From positions 1-24,022 of IMG/VR virus record IMGVR_UViG_3300050821_018000: a stretch of DNA of 24,022 nt. The stretch is one strand, 5' to 3'. This document shows, piece by piece, positions 14,637-22,457 of the stretch (its first letter is position 1; each line of letters starts with the position of its first letter). The notes below the pieces were generated by a model. It searched no databases, was not told where the DNA came from, and saw only the letters and a program-made list of their open reading frames with translations. This stretch comes from a virus. A program made the position numbers and the translations under genes.

Positions 14637-15158
14637 ATGGCCAGCGACTTCATCACATCCTGGGCCAGCGCGATTGCAAGCTTCGAAGGCTTCAACACGC
14701 CGGGCAGTGTGGCCGCGCGGAACAACAATCCCGGCAATCTAAAATTCGCTGGCCAGTCGGGCGCGGTCGGACCGGACCCAAACGGCTTCGCCATCTTCCC
14801 GGATCCATCCACCGGCTGGTCCGCCCTCTACAACCAACTCCAGAAATACGTGCAGGACTTCCCGGGGTACTCGATTCTGCAAATGATGGGGAAGTACCTT
14901 GGTCAGCCAACACCAACCGTCGATTCTCAGGGCAACGCCTACAACTACGCGACCTTTGTGTCGAACCAGCTGGGCGTCGACAGTGGCACAACCTTGGCCG
15001 AACTCGCAAGCAATAGCGCTCTCCCCGCGGATGGTTCAGCGCTCCCGGATTCCGGCTCGCCGATTGATCAGTCCCAAGCGATCGACCTTAGTCCTCTTCT
15101 GTGGGTGGGTGGAGCGCTGCTGGGCGGGGCGATTCTGGTCTGGGTACTCGAGGACTAA
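14637..15158 (+). CDS. Membrane-anchored NPGN-type muramidase/transglycosylase-like protein
   Basis: 173 residues from ATG 14637, with AGG nine bases upstream. ASAIASFEGF (likely catalytic Glu at residue 18) and ARNNNPGNLKF match the same motif pair as the 130-residue enzyme at 7056..7448, followed by a helical WSALYNQLQKYV segment and a YNYATFVSNQLG segment. A Ser/Pro/Asp-rich linker (residues about 120-147) leads to a C-terminal transmembrane helix (LLWVGGALLGGAILVWVLE). A peptidoglycan hydrolase with a C-terminal anchor is reminiscent of membrane-associated transglycosylases such as PRD1 P7, which would suit a virion with an internal membrane. It is the last plus-strand gene and converges on the recombinase gene 68 bases away, with no clear terminator between them. 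Confidence 0.7.
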   Translation: MASDFITSWASAIASFEGFNTPGSVAARNNNPGNLKFAGQSGAVGPDPNGFAIFPDPSTGWSALYNQLQKYVQDFPGYSILQMMGKYLGQPTPTVDSQGNAYNYATFVSNQLGVDSGTTLAELASNSALPADGSALPDSGSPIDQSQAIDLSPLLWVGGALLGGAILVWVLED

Positions 15159-15226
15159 GCGCCGCTCAAAAGCACTTGCTTGTGCGCTGCCAAACCTGTG
15201 CAAAAATCACACTGAAAACAAAACAC

Positions 15227-15868
15227 TTACACAACCAAAGAATTCAGCCCTTTTGCGCCCCGCAGGAAGGCGCGGCGGGCGGTATCCTTGCTCACGCCCA
15301 AAGCCTGCGAAATCTCCGCCCAGGAGCAACGCTGGTCGCGCAGCTTGCGGATTGTGGCGACGTCGGCCACAACTCGAGGCCTGCCCAAAGATGTTCGGCG
15401 GTGACCTTTGTTGGAGACGAACCAACCGGTTTCGCGAAGCGTCGACTGCCGATTGGCCATCCCCGACTTGACCCGCTCCCGGATCACTTCGCGTTCGAAC
15501 TCGGCAAAGGCGCCGATGATCTGAAACATCAAGCGGCCGGCAGCTGTCGTGGTGTCGACCTGATCACGGACGCTGACAAATTCCACGCCCAAGGCCTGGA
15601 ACTCCTCAAGGGCTAGGATCAAGTGCCGCAAGGAACGGGCGAACCGGTCAAATTTGTAGACCATAACCACATCGAATTTGCCGCGGCGCACTTCGGCCAT
15701 CATGCGATCGAGCGCCGGACGTTTTTCTTTGGAGCCGGACACGCCGTGATCCAAGAAAGGAGTGGGCTTCCAGGTCCGCTGCTCGCAACTGTCGAGCATC
15801 TCCCGGACTTGCATCCCTTCGTTCTGCTCACCCGTGGAGACTCGGCCGTACAGGGCGGCTCGCTTCAT
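15227..15868 (-). CDS. Serine recombinase (resolvase/invertase family), copy 1
   Basis: 213 residues from ATG 15868. The N-terminal catalytic domain has YGRVSTGEQ (nucleophile Ser11 with Arg9), GVSGSKEKRP, KFDRFARSLRHL (catalytic arginines near 75-78) and the helix E arm LMFQIIGAFAEFERE. A C-terminal helix-turn-helix (SWAEISQALGVSKDTARRAF) binds DNA. The size fits small resolvases and invertases rather than large serine integrases. The start overlaps the end of the cytosine methyltransferase gene by 41 bases, unlike the 4-base overlaps elsewhere. It is a close paralogue of the recombinase at 17871..18446. Site-specific inversion, resolution or transposition within this genome is likely. Confidence 0.88.
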   Translation of the reverse strand: MKRAALYGRVSTGEQNEGMQVREMLDSCEQRTWKPTPFLDHGVSGSKEKRPALDRMMAEVRRGKFDVVMVYKFDRFARSLRHLILALEEFQALGVEFVSVRDQVDTTTAAGRLMFQIIGAFAEFEREVIRERVKSGMANRQSTLRETGWFVSNKGHRRTSLGRPRVVADVATIRKLRDQRCSWAEISQALGVSKDTARRAFLRGAKGLNSLVV

Positions 15869-16937
15869 GGGCCGAGTTTAGCATGTCAGGTTTAAAGCAC
15901 CTCGCGATGTGACTCGCCAGCGGAAACGGTATCTTGGCAATCTGAGCCGAAGCAGCCTTGCGGGAGTTCGACTTGGAACTGAATCGGCGTGGGTCGTTTG
16001 GCCCGCCCAGGTCGCGCCCGCCTTTCCCGTCTGGATGACTCAGGCCCTTGCGTTCTTCTCTGTACCCCTGTGCCGCGGCCACGCAGACGTGCCCTACCTG
16101 TAAAGCGTAACCGCATTTGTCGCACAGATCAGGATGCGACTCGATTCCGCAGTCCCGCGATGTGAAGCGTGCCCCCTTGCCAACATCCGTGCGTCTGCCC
16201 CTCTCCGATGCCACCTTGACTGACTCAGGATGAAACGATCTTCCGCTACCGTCGAAGCGAAAGCCGGGAACCTTGAAGCCTTGTTTTTCGGCCTCTTCTG
16301 GCGTTGGATGTGCGTACCGCGCCACTTCGCGGTCCTTCCAGAGCACAGGACCATAGTTCCCCTCGGGCGTCTTAGCTCCACGTTCTTTGCTGTCCGCAAT
16401 TGCAAACCAACTCCCCGGCCCGTGCTCCGTTCCATCTGGGTTGAACTTTTCTGCCTTGAGTGTGATCGGCATCAGCGCCGGCACATCTCCCCACAGGTAG
16501 TAGCTTCCAAAGTGCCACTTCGCCCGTCCGACCCACCTTTGTGCTCCCCGGACATTCTCAACGATCAGCGGAATATACCGTCCGGCCGCTTCCGAGGCTT
16601 CCCGCTGCAATCGAAAGCACGTGTCAAACAGGAGATTCAATTCCGCCCGCCTCTCCTCCGAAGCCTCGTAATACTTGATCAGCGCCTTCGCCTTGCTCCA
16701 CGGCATCGCCATATACGAGTACCGCTGGCACGGCGGACTGGCCACGATCACCGCGGCATCCTTGAACTGCGAACCGTGCAGCGTCGTCACATCCTGTAAA
16801 ACCAGTTGCCCCGGATACCCGCCCGTTCCGTAGTCGTGTCTTTCCACGTCGAACCCCAGCACTCGGTAACCCGCACTTAGGAATCCCTCGGCCCAACCAC
16901 CTAAGCCACAATAGAGGTCAACGCACAAGGGAGTCAC
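15828..16937 (-). CDS. DNA (cytosine-5)-methyltransferase
   Basis: 369 residues from GTG 16937, in a GTGA overlap with the radical SAM stop. Motif I is VDLYCGLGGWAEGF (residues 6-19, AdoMet binding). Motif IV is SPPCQRYS with nucleophile Cys70. Motif VI is ENV (127-129), and WHFGSYYLWGDVPALMP follows. The C-terminal part carries a Cys cluster (CDKCGYALQVGHVC) that may bind zinc, and ends with PLASHIARCF, in the position of the conserved C-terminal motifs. Phage enzymes of this type methylate C5 of cytosine to evade restriction or to regulate DNA; the target sequence cannot be read from the protein. A divergent 26-codon fragment of a second copy lies at 17794..17874. The final 41 bases overlap the recombinase gene. 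Confidence 0.88.
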   Translation of the reverse strand: MTPLCVDLYCGLGGWAEGFLSAGYRVLGFDVERHDYGTGGYPGQLVLQDVTTLHGSQFKDAAVIVASPPCQRYSYMAMPWSKAKALIKYYEASEERRAELNLLFDTCFRLQREASEAAGRYIPLIVENVRGAQRWVGRAKWHFGSYYLWGDVPALMPITLKAEKFNPDGTEHGPGSWFAIADSKERGAKTPEGNYGPVLWKDREVARYAHPTPEEAEKQGFKVPGFRFDGSGRSFHPESVKVASERGRRTDVGKGARFTSRDCGIESHPDLCDKCGYALQVGHVCVAAAQGYREERKGLSHPDGKGGRDLGGPNDPRRFSSKSNSRKAASAQIAKIPFPLASHIARCFKPDMLNSAHEASRPVRPSLHG

Positions 16938-17797
16938 GCTGGCACCGCTTTCTTGTGCTGATAGAACCACTGCATCAGTCGGCGGCGCTCGTAATCGGTC
17001 CACCCTGCCTGTTTTTGCTTCTCTGTGACGATGTTGCGCTCTAGTGCGTCCAGTTCGTGAAACCACATCGGGAGCGGTTTGACGCCGTGCTTCTCGATGA
17101 ACGTACAGGTTTTCCAGCACTCATCCGGCGAGGTCGGGACGGGATAACCGTAAGCCATCACGCAATACGTTCGGATTCGACTCTTTGGCACTCCGGCCCG
17201 CAACAGGTGCTCAAGTGCACGCTCCCACGCATCGGAATAACTCATAGAATCTAGGGCCATGCGGAGTTTTGTGTGCTTGAGTCGCCCGAACCTTTCCGCG
17301 TGATGCTCGCTGATCAGCCGCGCATCCGTACCCTGGTTGAAGTCGGACCACTCATGCTTTTCGAGGCGGTCACACACTCGGTCGAAGTGCGCGATCCCCG
17401 TAAAAAGCAGATTGTCGTCCGCGATCACTGGCAAATCCGGCCAATCTTCGTAAGCCATGATGGGCTTGCCGGATAACGCAATTGCCTCCTGCGCCGCAAC
17501 CCTCGGCACTCCACAGAAGCCGCACTTGCGCGGGCATCCGAGAGAAGTCCTTGTAGCCTGCGGATTCCAGCGCTGGAGCACGCCGTGGATTGAACCGCCA
17601 ATTTCGGCCTTGCACCCAGAGAAAAAATCCGGCATCAAACCGACAGCAGGCCCGCCTATCCGCACGCGGCGATGAGACATTGCTTCGGCGTACCGTCGAG
17701 CCTTCGGCAAGTCCCACGTAAACACAACGGAGATATTCAACACATCTCCCTCGTCCCACGTCAGAATTCCGGCCCGCCAAAGGTGCTGAATCGTCAC
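16934..17797 (-). CDS. Phage radical SAM protein
   Basis: 287 residues from GTG 17797, which overlaps the stop of the methyltransferase fragment (GTGA). Its Shine-Dalgarno GGAGGG lies nine bases upstream, inside that fragment. A longer in-frame ATG upstream merely reads the fragment out of frame. The conserved VVFTWDLPKARRYAEA, IGGPAVGLMPDF and TSLGCPRKCGFCGVP segments carry the CX3CX2C cluster (Cys88, Cys92, Cys95), which binds a 4Fe-4S cluster and AdoMet. This matches a radical SAM family often seen in phage genomes whose substrate is unknown to me. Coupling to the cytosine-5 methyltransferase suggests, without proof, a role in nucleic-acid or nucleotide modification. Confidence 0.82.
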   Translation of the reverse strand: MTIQHLWRAGILTWDEGDVLNISVVFTWDLPKARRYAEAMSHRRVRIGGPAVGLMPDFFSGCKAEIGGSIHGVLQRWNPQATRTSLGCPRKCGFCGVPRVAAQEAIALSGKPIMAYEDWPDLPVIADDNLLFTGIAHFDRVCDRLEKHEWSDFNQGTDARLISEHHAERFGRLKHTKLRMALDSMSYSDAWERALEHLLRAGVPKSRIRTYCVMAYGYPVPTSPDECWKTCTFIEKHGVKPLPMWFHELDALERNIVTEKQKQAGWTDYERRRLMQWFYQHKKAVPA

Positions 17798-17874
17798 TCT
17801 CGGTAACCCTCCGCGAGAAAGCCTTCCGCCCATCCACCCAGACCGCAGTACAAATCCACGCACAGAGGCTTCAC
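17794..17874 (-). pseudogene. 26-codon remnant of a second cytosine-5 methyltransferase
   Basis: From GTG 17874 (GTGA overlap with the recombinase stop) a frame reads VKPLCVDLYCGLGGWAEGFL and six further residues before TGA. It matches residues 1-25 of the full methyltransferase (16937 onward), including all of motif I, with four amino-acid differences and many silent changes. It is therefore an old divergent copy and not a recent duplicate. Similarity stops after GGGTTACCGAG, a stretch identical in both copies, where the frame runs into TGA. The TGA overlaps the GTG of the radical SAM gene, and the fragment supplies that gene's GGAGGG ribosome-binding site. The peptide cannot be an active enzyme; it likely survives as a coupling leader. 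Confidence 0.8.
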
Positions 17875-18446
17875 TTCGCGCCCCCATGCAAGCATCGGCA
17901 GGTCTCCCTGCTAACCCCAAGCGCCTGTCCGATCGCGTCCCAAGACTCACCGCGTGCGCGCCGTTCGCGTATCTGCGCAACGTCTACTTCGGCCCGCGGC
18001 CTTCCCCATCCGTGACCATTCGCCCGCGCGTTGGCAATTCCAGATTTCACCCGCTGCACGATCATCTCCCGTTCAAACTCCGCAAAGGCGCCGATGATCT
18101 GAAACATCAGACGGCCCTGTGGGCTGGTCGTGTCCACGCGGTCCTTGACGCTGACAAATTCGACGCCCAGCGAGTTGAACTCCTCGAGGGCTAAAATCAA
18201 ATGCCGCAGGGATCGGGCGAACCGGTCAAACTTCCACACCATCACCACGTCAAACTTGCGCCGGCGAACTTCGGCCATCATGCGATCGAGGACCGGCCGC
18301 TTTTCTTTTGCGCCCGAAACGCCAGGCTCGGGGAAGGTTTCGGCAGCCCATCCGCGCCGCGCCGCCTCATCGATCATTTCGCGGACCTGCATCCCTTCGT
18401 CTTGCTCCCCGGTCGAGACCCGTGCGTAGAGTGCGGCCCGCTTCAT
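17871..18446 (-). CDS. Serine recombinase (resolvase/invertase family), copy 2
   Basis: 191 residues from ATG 18446, in an ATGA overlap with the DUF5131 stop, with GGGAG eight bases upstream. YARVSTGEQ (Ser11), GVSGAKEKRP, KFDRFARSLRHL and QIIGAFAEFERE are catalytic-domain motifs; the C terminus has a helix-turn-helix (SWDAIGQALGVSRETCR). By eye about 30 of the first 136 residues differ from copy 1. The linker before the helix-turn-helix is shorter, and its tail ends CLHGGAK. The DNA of the two genes is also clearly similar and in the same orientation. Its stop is coupled to the methyltransferase remnant. Confidence 0.88.
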   Translation of the reverse strand: MKRAALYARVSTGEQDEGMQVREMIDEAARRGWAAETFPEPGVSGAKEKRPVLDRMMAEVRRRKFDVVMVWKFDRFARSLRHLILALEEFNSLGVEFVSVKDRVDTTSPQGRLMFQIIGAFAEFEREMIVQRVKSGIANARANGHGWGRPRAEVDVAQIRERRARGESWDAIGQALGVSRETCRCLHGGAK

Positions 18447-19429
18447 CTCGGAAACTCCCGCACCCTCAGACTCTCGGGCCATTCTTGAGGATCGCCGCCT
18501 TTGCGGTCCTTCTTTGTCGGCGGGTAAATGGTTCCACCTATGCCGTCCTCGGTTTTGTTGCACGGCCAGAAAGGCTTTGAGCCAATCTGTTTCATAAAGA
18601 ACGCCACCCCGGCAGCCTTGCACTGCTCTCTCAGGGATTCAGCCCAGGACAAGTTGAATGGTCGCGCACCAGGTCCGGATTCTCCGCCGCAGATCACCCA
18701 ATCAATTCCAAAACCCTCGGCTGTCGGTTGTTCATCAGTGTCGAAAATCTCCCCAGTCAGGCAGTTTGTGCGGACTCGCAAGTAGCCGGAACTTCGCAAC
18801 AGGCTAACCTTCGCCAGGTCCACCGCTTCCAGTTGCGGCTCTACGCTGAGAAACCGGACTGCTGCCGGCGTCTGGAGTAGCAAGGGAATCCGTTCGTCGG
18901 CGTACTTCTGGGATTCCACGGAGACGCCCAGCCAGCAATTTTTCGGCGGACCGTAGGCGTTCACTCCGAAGTCGCCGCCGATATGTGCCTGCATTCGCTC
19001 CGCGCGCTTCGTCAGAAATTGGAACGTGTGCTGCTCCGCGCAAATCGCCGTACCGATAACGCGCTGAATCATTCCGTCCGGGATCGCCTCGTGGAACAAG
19101 TCGAACATGTCTCCCACAAAGATGGTGCAGGGCTTCTTGGTCCGCAGGGGTGCTTGCAACTCTTTTTCGTCCAGGTAGAACTCGCCCTTGCTGAGATTTT
19201 CGACGGTGTACGCAAGTTGGTTTCCTTGCCGTTCGTTCAGCGTGGAAGCGTAGCAGTGCGTGCATCCCGGCGAAATCCGCGTGCACATGTTTCCCGTGAC
19301 CGGATAGACGCGGCCCTTGGAAGATGTTCGCTGGATGGTGCTGCCATCGGTGCGTCGAAAGTGAATCGGGTTCCATGTCATCCCCACTGTCCCAGGCCTG
19401 TGCGTCCACTCGATAGAAGTCTTGTTCAC
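18443..19429 (-). CDS. Phage Gp37/Gp68 family protein (DUF5131), radical-SAM-like
   Basis: 328 residues from GTG 19429, with a strong GGAGG seven bases upstream and a GTGA overlap with the helicase-methylase stop. The family signature is clear: TSIEWTHRPGTVGMTWNPI, then CTRISPGCTHCYA with Cys49, Cys56 and Cys59 (CX6CX2C, a radical-SAM-like cluster), ADERIPLLL, FLSVEPQL, WVICGGESGPGARPF and a C-terminal FFMKQIGSK. A segment of about 20 residues (28-48) separates WNP from the Cys cluster. Members occur in many phages and prophages; their chemistry is not established to my knowledge. It is the first of two radical-SAM-type proteins in this operon. Confidence 0.9.
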   Translation of the reverse strand: MNKTSIEWTHRPGTVGMTWNPIHFRRTDGSTIQRTSSKGRVYPVTGNMCTRISPGCTHCYASTLNERQGNQLAYTVENLSKGEFYLDEKELQAPLRTKKPCTIFVGDMFDLFHEAIPDGMIQRVIGTAICAEQHTFQFLTKRAERMQAHIGGDFGVNAYGPPKNCWLGVSVESQKYADERIPLLLQTPAAVRFLSVEPQLEAVDLAKVSLLRSSGYLRVRTNCLTGEIFDTDEQPTAEGFGIDWVICGGESGPGARPFNLSWAESLREQCKAAGVAFFMKQIGSKPFWPCNKTEDGIGGTIYPPTKKDRKGGDPQEWPESLRVREFPR

Positions 19430-22203
19430 GCCGTCGCCTCCGCTTCTGTAAGATCAAACAACGTCGGACTGTCCGCTTCCAGTTCCGCCGCGGCACAGTA
19501 ATACACCGCGTCTCGGAAATAGCCTTCCGCCAGTTCGACGCCGTAGCCTTTCCGCTTGAGTTTGAGTGCCCGCAGGGGCACTGTGCCGATTCCCGCGAAC
19601 GGGTCAAAGACCGTCTCGCCTTCCATCGTGTACTGATTGATGGCGCGGTCCGCCAAGTCGAATTGCATCGGGCACAGGTGCATCTCCCGGCCTGCCGCGG
19701 ACTGCGCCGAATTCAGCGAGAGCATGCGGGTGATGTCGGTCCACACGTCGGTGTGCCAGGATTGCGGCTGGAGGAGCATGAACGTCACCGGCAGGCGCCC
19801 CGCACCTTTACAGCCGCACTTGCAATAGCCGGTTGGCAGAACGTGGATGTGTCCGCACTCGCGGCAGGTTTCGAGCGACTCCCCCAGTTTCACGTGCTGC
19901 TCAAAATCGTAGACGTGGGTTTGGGACCAGGCGCGGAACAATTTGAAGATCCGCTCGTGCGGCACGTTTTGAAAATCTTCGGGCGAGAGGAGCCGGTTAC
20001 CGTTCGATCGCGAGAACGCGTGTGCGTCGATTTGCCAGCGCGACCGCGAGTAGCCGGGAAAGTCAGTGGGCATAATGAACCCGTCATCGTCCACGCAGTT
20101 CGGCTTATTCTTCAGTACCGGCAGGTCGGCGTACCCTTTGCTCGCATCGGTCGGCGGCTTCCTGAAAAGCAGCAGATATTCCGGCATCCCCACGCCCATG
20201 CGCGACCCGTCTTTACACTGTTCGGTCCACCCCAGCCGGTAAGTCTGGTTATTCTCCCGCACCACGTCGGTCACGATAGTTTTCATTCCCAAGTACGCGA
20301 AGCCGTGCTTCTGGTAGTGGTAAATACAATCGGCGTGGAATGGGTAGGCGGTCTGGAATCCCAAGCCGGTCATGCCTCCGGGGACGATGCGGTCCTTTAC
20401 GTGGATAGCGCAGATTCGGCCCGGCTGCAGGATTCTGAGCAGCTGCGGAGTCAGGTAGTCCATCTGCTCGAAAAACTTTTTGTTATCGTCGTTGTGGCCG
20501 AAGTCGTTGTAGGACGGGCAGTACTCGTACTGCGTGGAGAACGGGACCGAAGTCAGAATCAGGTGCACCGAGTTCGCCGGCATCTCGGCCGTTTCGACGA
20601 TCGCGTCGTTGCGCACCAGGGTGAAGTTTTCGCCCTTGACTTCCTGCCGCTCGACGCCGAAGGTCCGCTGCATCTCGGAATTCAGCGCATTCGCCGCCAG
20701 CCCGTACTGCCGGATGATGGCGGTCATCTGCGCGACCAGTTCATTGTGCTTCGCCCACTTTTCTTCCAGCACGCGCCGCACTTCGCGTTCTGCCTCGGTG
20801 TAGATCAAATGCAGTTGCACGCGGCGCTTCTGCAAAAACCTGTGAATCCTGTGGATGGCCTGATAGAAATCGTTGAACTTGAAACCGATGCCAAGGAAGA
20901 TCGCCGAGTGGCAGTGACGCTGGAAATTGCAGCCCGATCCGCACAGCACAGGCTTAGCGCCCAGGATGCGGATTTTCCCCTCCGAGAACTCCGCGACCAG
21001 CTGCTCCCGTTTTTCTAAATCTTGCGACCCGTAGACCGTAAAGGCGGACGGGAAGGCTTTTTCGATGGCTCGGCGCTCGTCTTCGAGATCGTGCCAGAGG
21101 AGCCAGTGTCGCTTAGATACATCGTCTCCGCGTGCTTCACGATCCGATTTAAGACTTCGTTTTGCATCATCAAGCAGGCATTTAGGGCTAGGGTCATCTG
21201 TCCCAAGATTTGACCTATGCTCGGCTCTGTTCGCAGCCACTCCGTTAATAAGAACGGTGGCGCATTCGATTCGCGCTTCGAGGCTGTCTCGTTTTTCTCT
21301 TGCGGCATGGGTTACTCCTATGGCGGTATTCCGTAGCAGGCGGCCCTGTCCGCCGCGCTCGGGGATGGCGGTTGCGTGATCGCTCGGAAGTTCGTGCCAG
21401 TGCACGTCCAGGCCGGGCAGGTCGTAGCCTTCGTCGGAGAATTCTGGCCCGAGATCCGATGGCTTCTGTAAAAAGATGGCCCACGTGGAAACCCAGAGCC
21501 AGAATTCCCGTTCTTTGTGCGGATGCAGAGTCAACACGTCGGCCTTGGTGGAGTCTCGCTTAAAGAACCGCGTCTTGGCTTGCCCCACGTCCATCACATC
21601 GAGAAACGCGGCATAGGCCAGAAGTTCGATGTAATCATTGGGCGACGGCGTGGCGGTCGCAACGAACTTGTGTTTGATGTTCGGGTTTTGCTCGAACAGG
21701 CGCATGAACTCGCGGAAGGTCTTGGTCCCGCCGAATCCGCGAAGGACGGAGGCTTCGTCCAGCGATACCACCTTGAAATGGTTTGGATCGAGTGCGCCGT
21801 CGCGGATGCGCTCGTAGTTGGTCAGGAAAAATTGCTTGCCTTGTTCGCGACAGTCGGCGAGTTCTGCGTTGGTGCGGACGTACTGGAAGTCCAGATTAAA
21901 AAACGTTTTTGCATCGCGGACAAATTCACCTTTGACGCCCAGCGGGCAAACGATCAGACCAGAATTTGCCTCAGGTTCAAAACCGTCGTGCACCAATGTT
22001 TCGAGGATTTGAATCTGTATCACCGTCTTGCCCAGTCCAAAGCTGGCGAAGATGGCCCGGTTTCCTCCGCGAATGGCCCATGCTGCCAAAGCTCGCTGGT
22101 GCGGGAAAAGTTTCGGATTCAGATCGTCCAGCGAGACGGCAACGCCCGAGTCCTGGGCGGTCACCATCTTGGAGCGGAGAAAATCTTGGTAGGCTTGGCT
22201 CAC
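19426..22203 (-). CDS. SNF2-like helicase fused to N4/N6-type DNA methylase
   Basis: 925 residues from GTG 22203 (GTGA overlap). The N-terminal half is a superfamily-2 helicase: LFPHQRALAAWA (Q-motif-like), Walker A SFGLGKT (54-60), DEAS (149-152) as the DExx box, VATATPSPND (motif III), a C-terminal lobe with GSGCNFQ (422-428) and QAIHRIHRF (448-456, motif VI). The C-terminal half is an AdoMet methylase of the beta-type order: motif IV as TSVPF (551-555), then a Cys cluster (CRECG to CKCGC, 780-798) and motif I as FDPFAGIGTVPLRAL with YGVELAEGYF after it. It probably translocates on DNA and methylates adenine N6 or cytosine N4, possibly for anti-restriction. The Val in SVPF replaces the first Pro of the usual PP(Y/F). 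Confidence 0.88.
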   Translation of the reverse strand: MSQAYQDFLRSKMVTAQDSGVAVSLDDLNPKLFPHQRALAAWAIRGGNRAIFASFGLGKTVIQIQILETLVHDGFEPEANSGLIVCPLGVKGEFVRDAKTFFNLDFQYVRTNAELADCREQGKQFFLTNYERIRDGALDPNHFKVVSLDEASVLRGFGGTKTFREFMRLFEQNPNIKHKFVATATPSPNDYIELLAYAAFLDVMDVGQAKTRFFKRDSTKADVLTLHPHKEREFWLWVSTWAIFLQKPSDLGPEFSDEGYDLPGLDVHWHELPSDHATAIPERGGQGRLLRNTAIGVTHAAREKRDSLEARIECATVLINGVAANRAEHRSNLGTDDPSPKCLLDDAKRSLKSDREARGDDVSKRHWLLWHDLEDERRAIEKAFPSAFTVYGSQDLEKREQLVAEFSEGKIRILGAKPVLCGSGCNFQRHCHSAIFLGIGFKFNDFYQAIHRIHRFLQKRRVQLHLIYTEAEREVRRVLEEKWAKHNELVAQMTAIIRQYGLAANALNSEMQRTFGVERQEVKGENFTLVRNDAIVETAEMPANSVHLILTSVPFSTQYEYCPSYNDFGHNDDNKKFFEQMDYLTPQLLRILQPGRICAIHVKDRIVPGGMTGLGFQTAYPFHADCIYHYQKHGFAYLGMKTIVTDVVRENNQTYRLGWTEQCKDGSRMGVGMPEYLLLFRKPPTDASKGYADLPVLKNKPNCVDDDGFIMPTDFPGYSRSRWQIDAHAFSRSNGNRLLSPEDFQNVPHERIFKLFRAWSQTHVYDFEQHVKLGESLETCRECGHIHVLPTGYCKCGCKGAGRLPVTFMLLQPQSWHTDVWTDITRMLSLNSAQSAAGREMHLCPMQFDLADRAINQYTMEGETVFDPFAGIGTVPLRALKLKRKGYGVELAEGYFRDAVYYCAAAELEADSPTLFDLTEAEATA

Positions 22204-22457
22204 CGTTTGCTCTTTTCCAGCGACATTTTGCCGAGTTCCCGCATACTGATTTCAATCGCCCCGGCTGCGACCGCGAGCCGTCGTTTCGAGCCGCAAATAT
22301 CGAAGTGCTCACGATGTGTGCCAGCCATCTGGATCCACTTCCGTTGCACGCCGATTCTGTCCGCCATGGCCAACAATTCTTCAGTGGAATCGGCAATCAT
22401 GTGACACATCACCATGCGACCGAACTGCGCTCTCATGCTGTCCACGTAAACGCTCAC
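22200..22457 (-). CDS. DUF4031 domain protein
   Basis: 85 residues from GTG 22457 in a GTGA overlap, with GGAG five bases upstream; GTG 22460 would add one residue. The whole chain matches the DUF4031 pattern: VYVDSMRAQFGRMVMCHMIADS, ELLAMADRIGVQRKWIQ, HREHFDICGSKRRLAV and a final GAIEIS. These small proteins are common in phages and actinobacteria; their function is unknown. Conserved His, Asp and Cys residues (GRMVMCHMIAD, HFDIC) hint at metal binding. It lies between an ASCH protein and the helicase-methylase and is coupled to both. Confidence 0.85.
   Translation of the reverse strand: MSVYVDSMRAQFGRMVMCHMIADSTEELLAMADRIGVQRKWIQMAGTHREHFDICGSKRRLAVAAGAIEISMRELGKMSLEKSKR

Noticed and set aside
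15159-15226. Bidirectional terminator between the converging gene chains
   Set aside because: Only 4-5 base inverted repeats (for example GCAC/GTGC at 15172-15185) without T tracts; too weak to call.
16938-17120. N-terminal extension of the cytosine-5 methyltransferase
   Set aside because: It reads the radical SAM gene out of frame; the GTG 16937 start gives the usual distance to motif I and a GTGA junction.
17798-17980. N-terminal extension of the radical SAM protein to an upstream ATG
   Set aside because: The extension only reads the methyltransferase fragment and recombinase end in a wrong frame; GTG 17797 has a strong GGAGGG and an overlapped stop.
19663-21018. Long 451-codon open frame on the plus strand
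   Set aside because: It is antisense to the helicase-methylase, has no recognisable motifs and an Arg/His/Val-biased composition, and lies opposite well-defined helicase motifs; a frame shadow of GC-rich coding DNA.
21517-22404. 295-codon open frame on the plus strand
   Set aside because: Antisense to the N-terminal helicase domain and DUF4031; no ribosome site and no motif.
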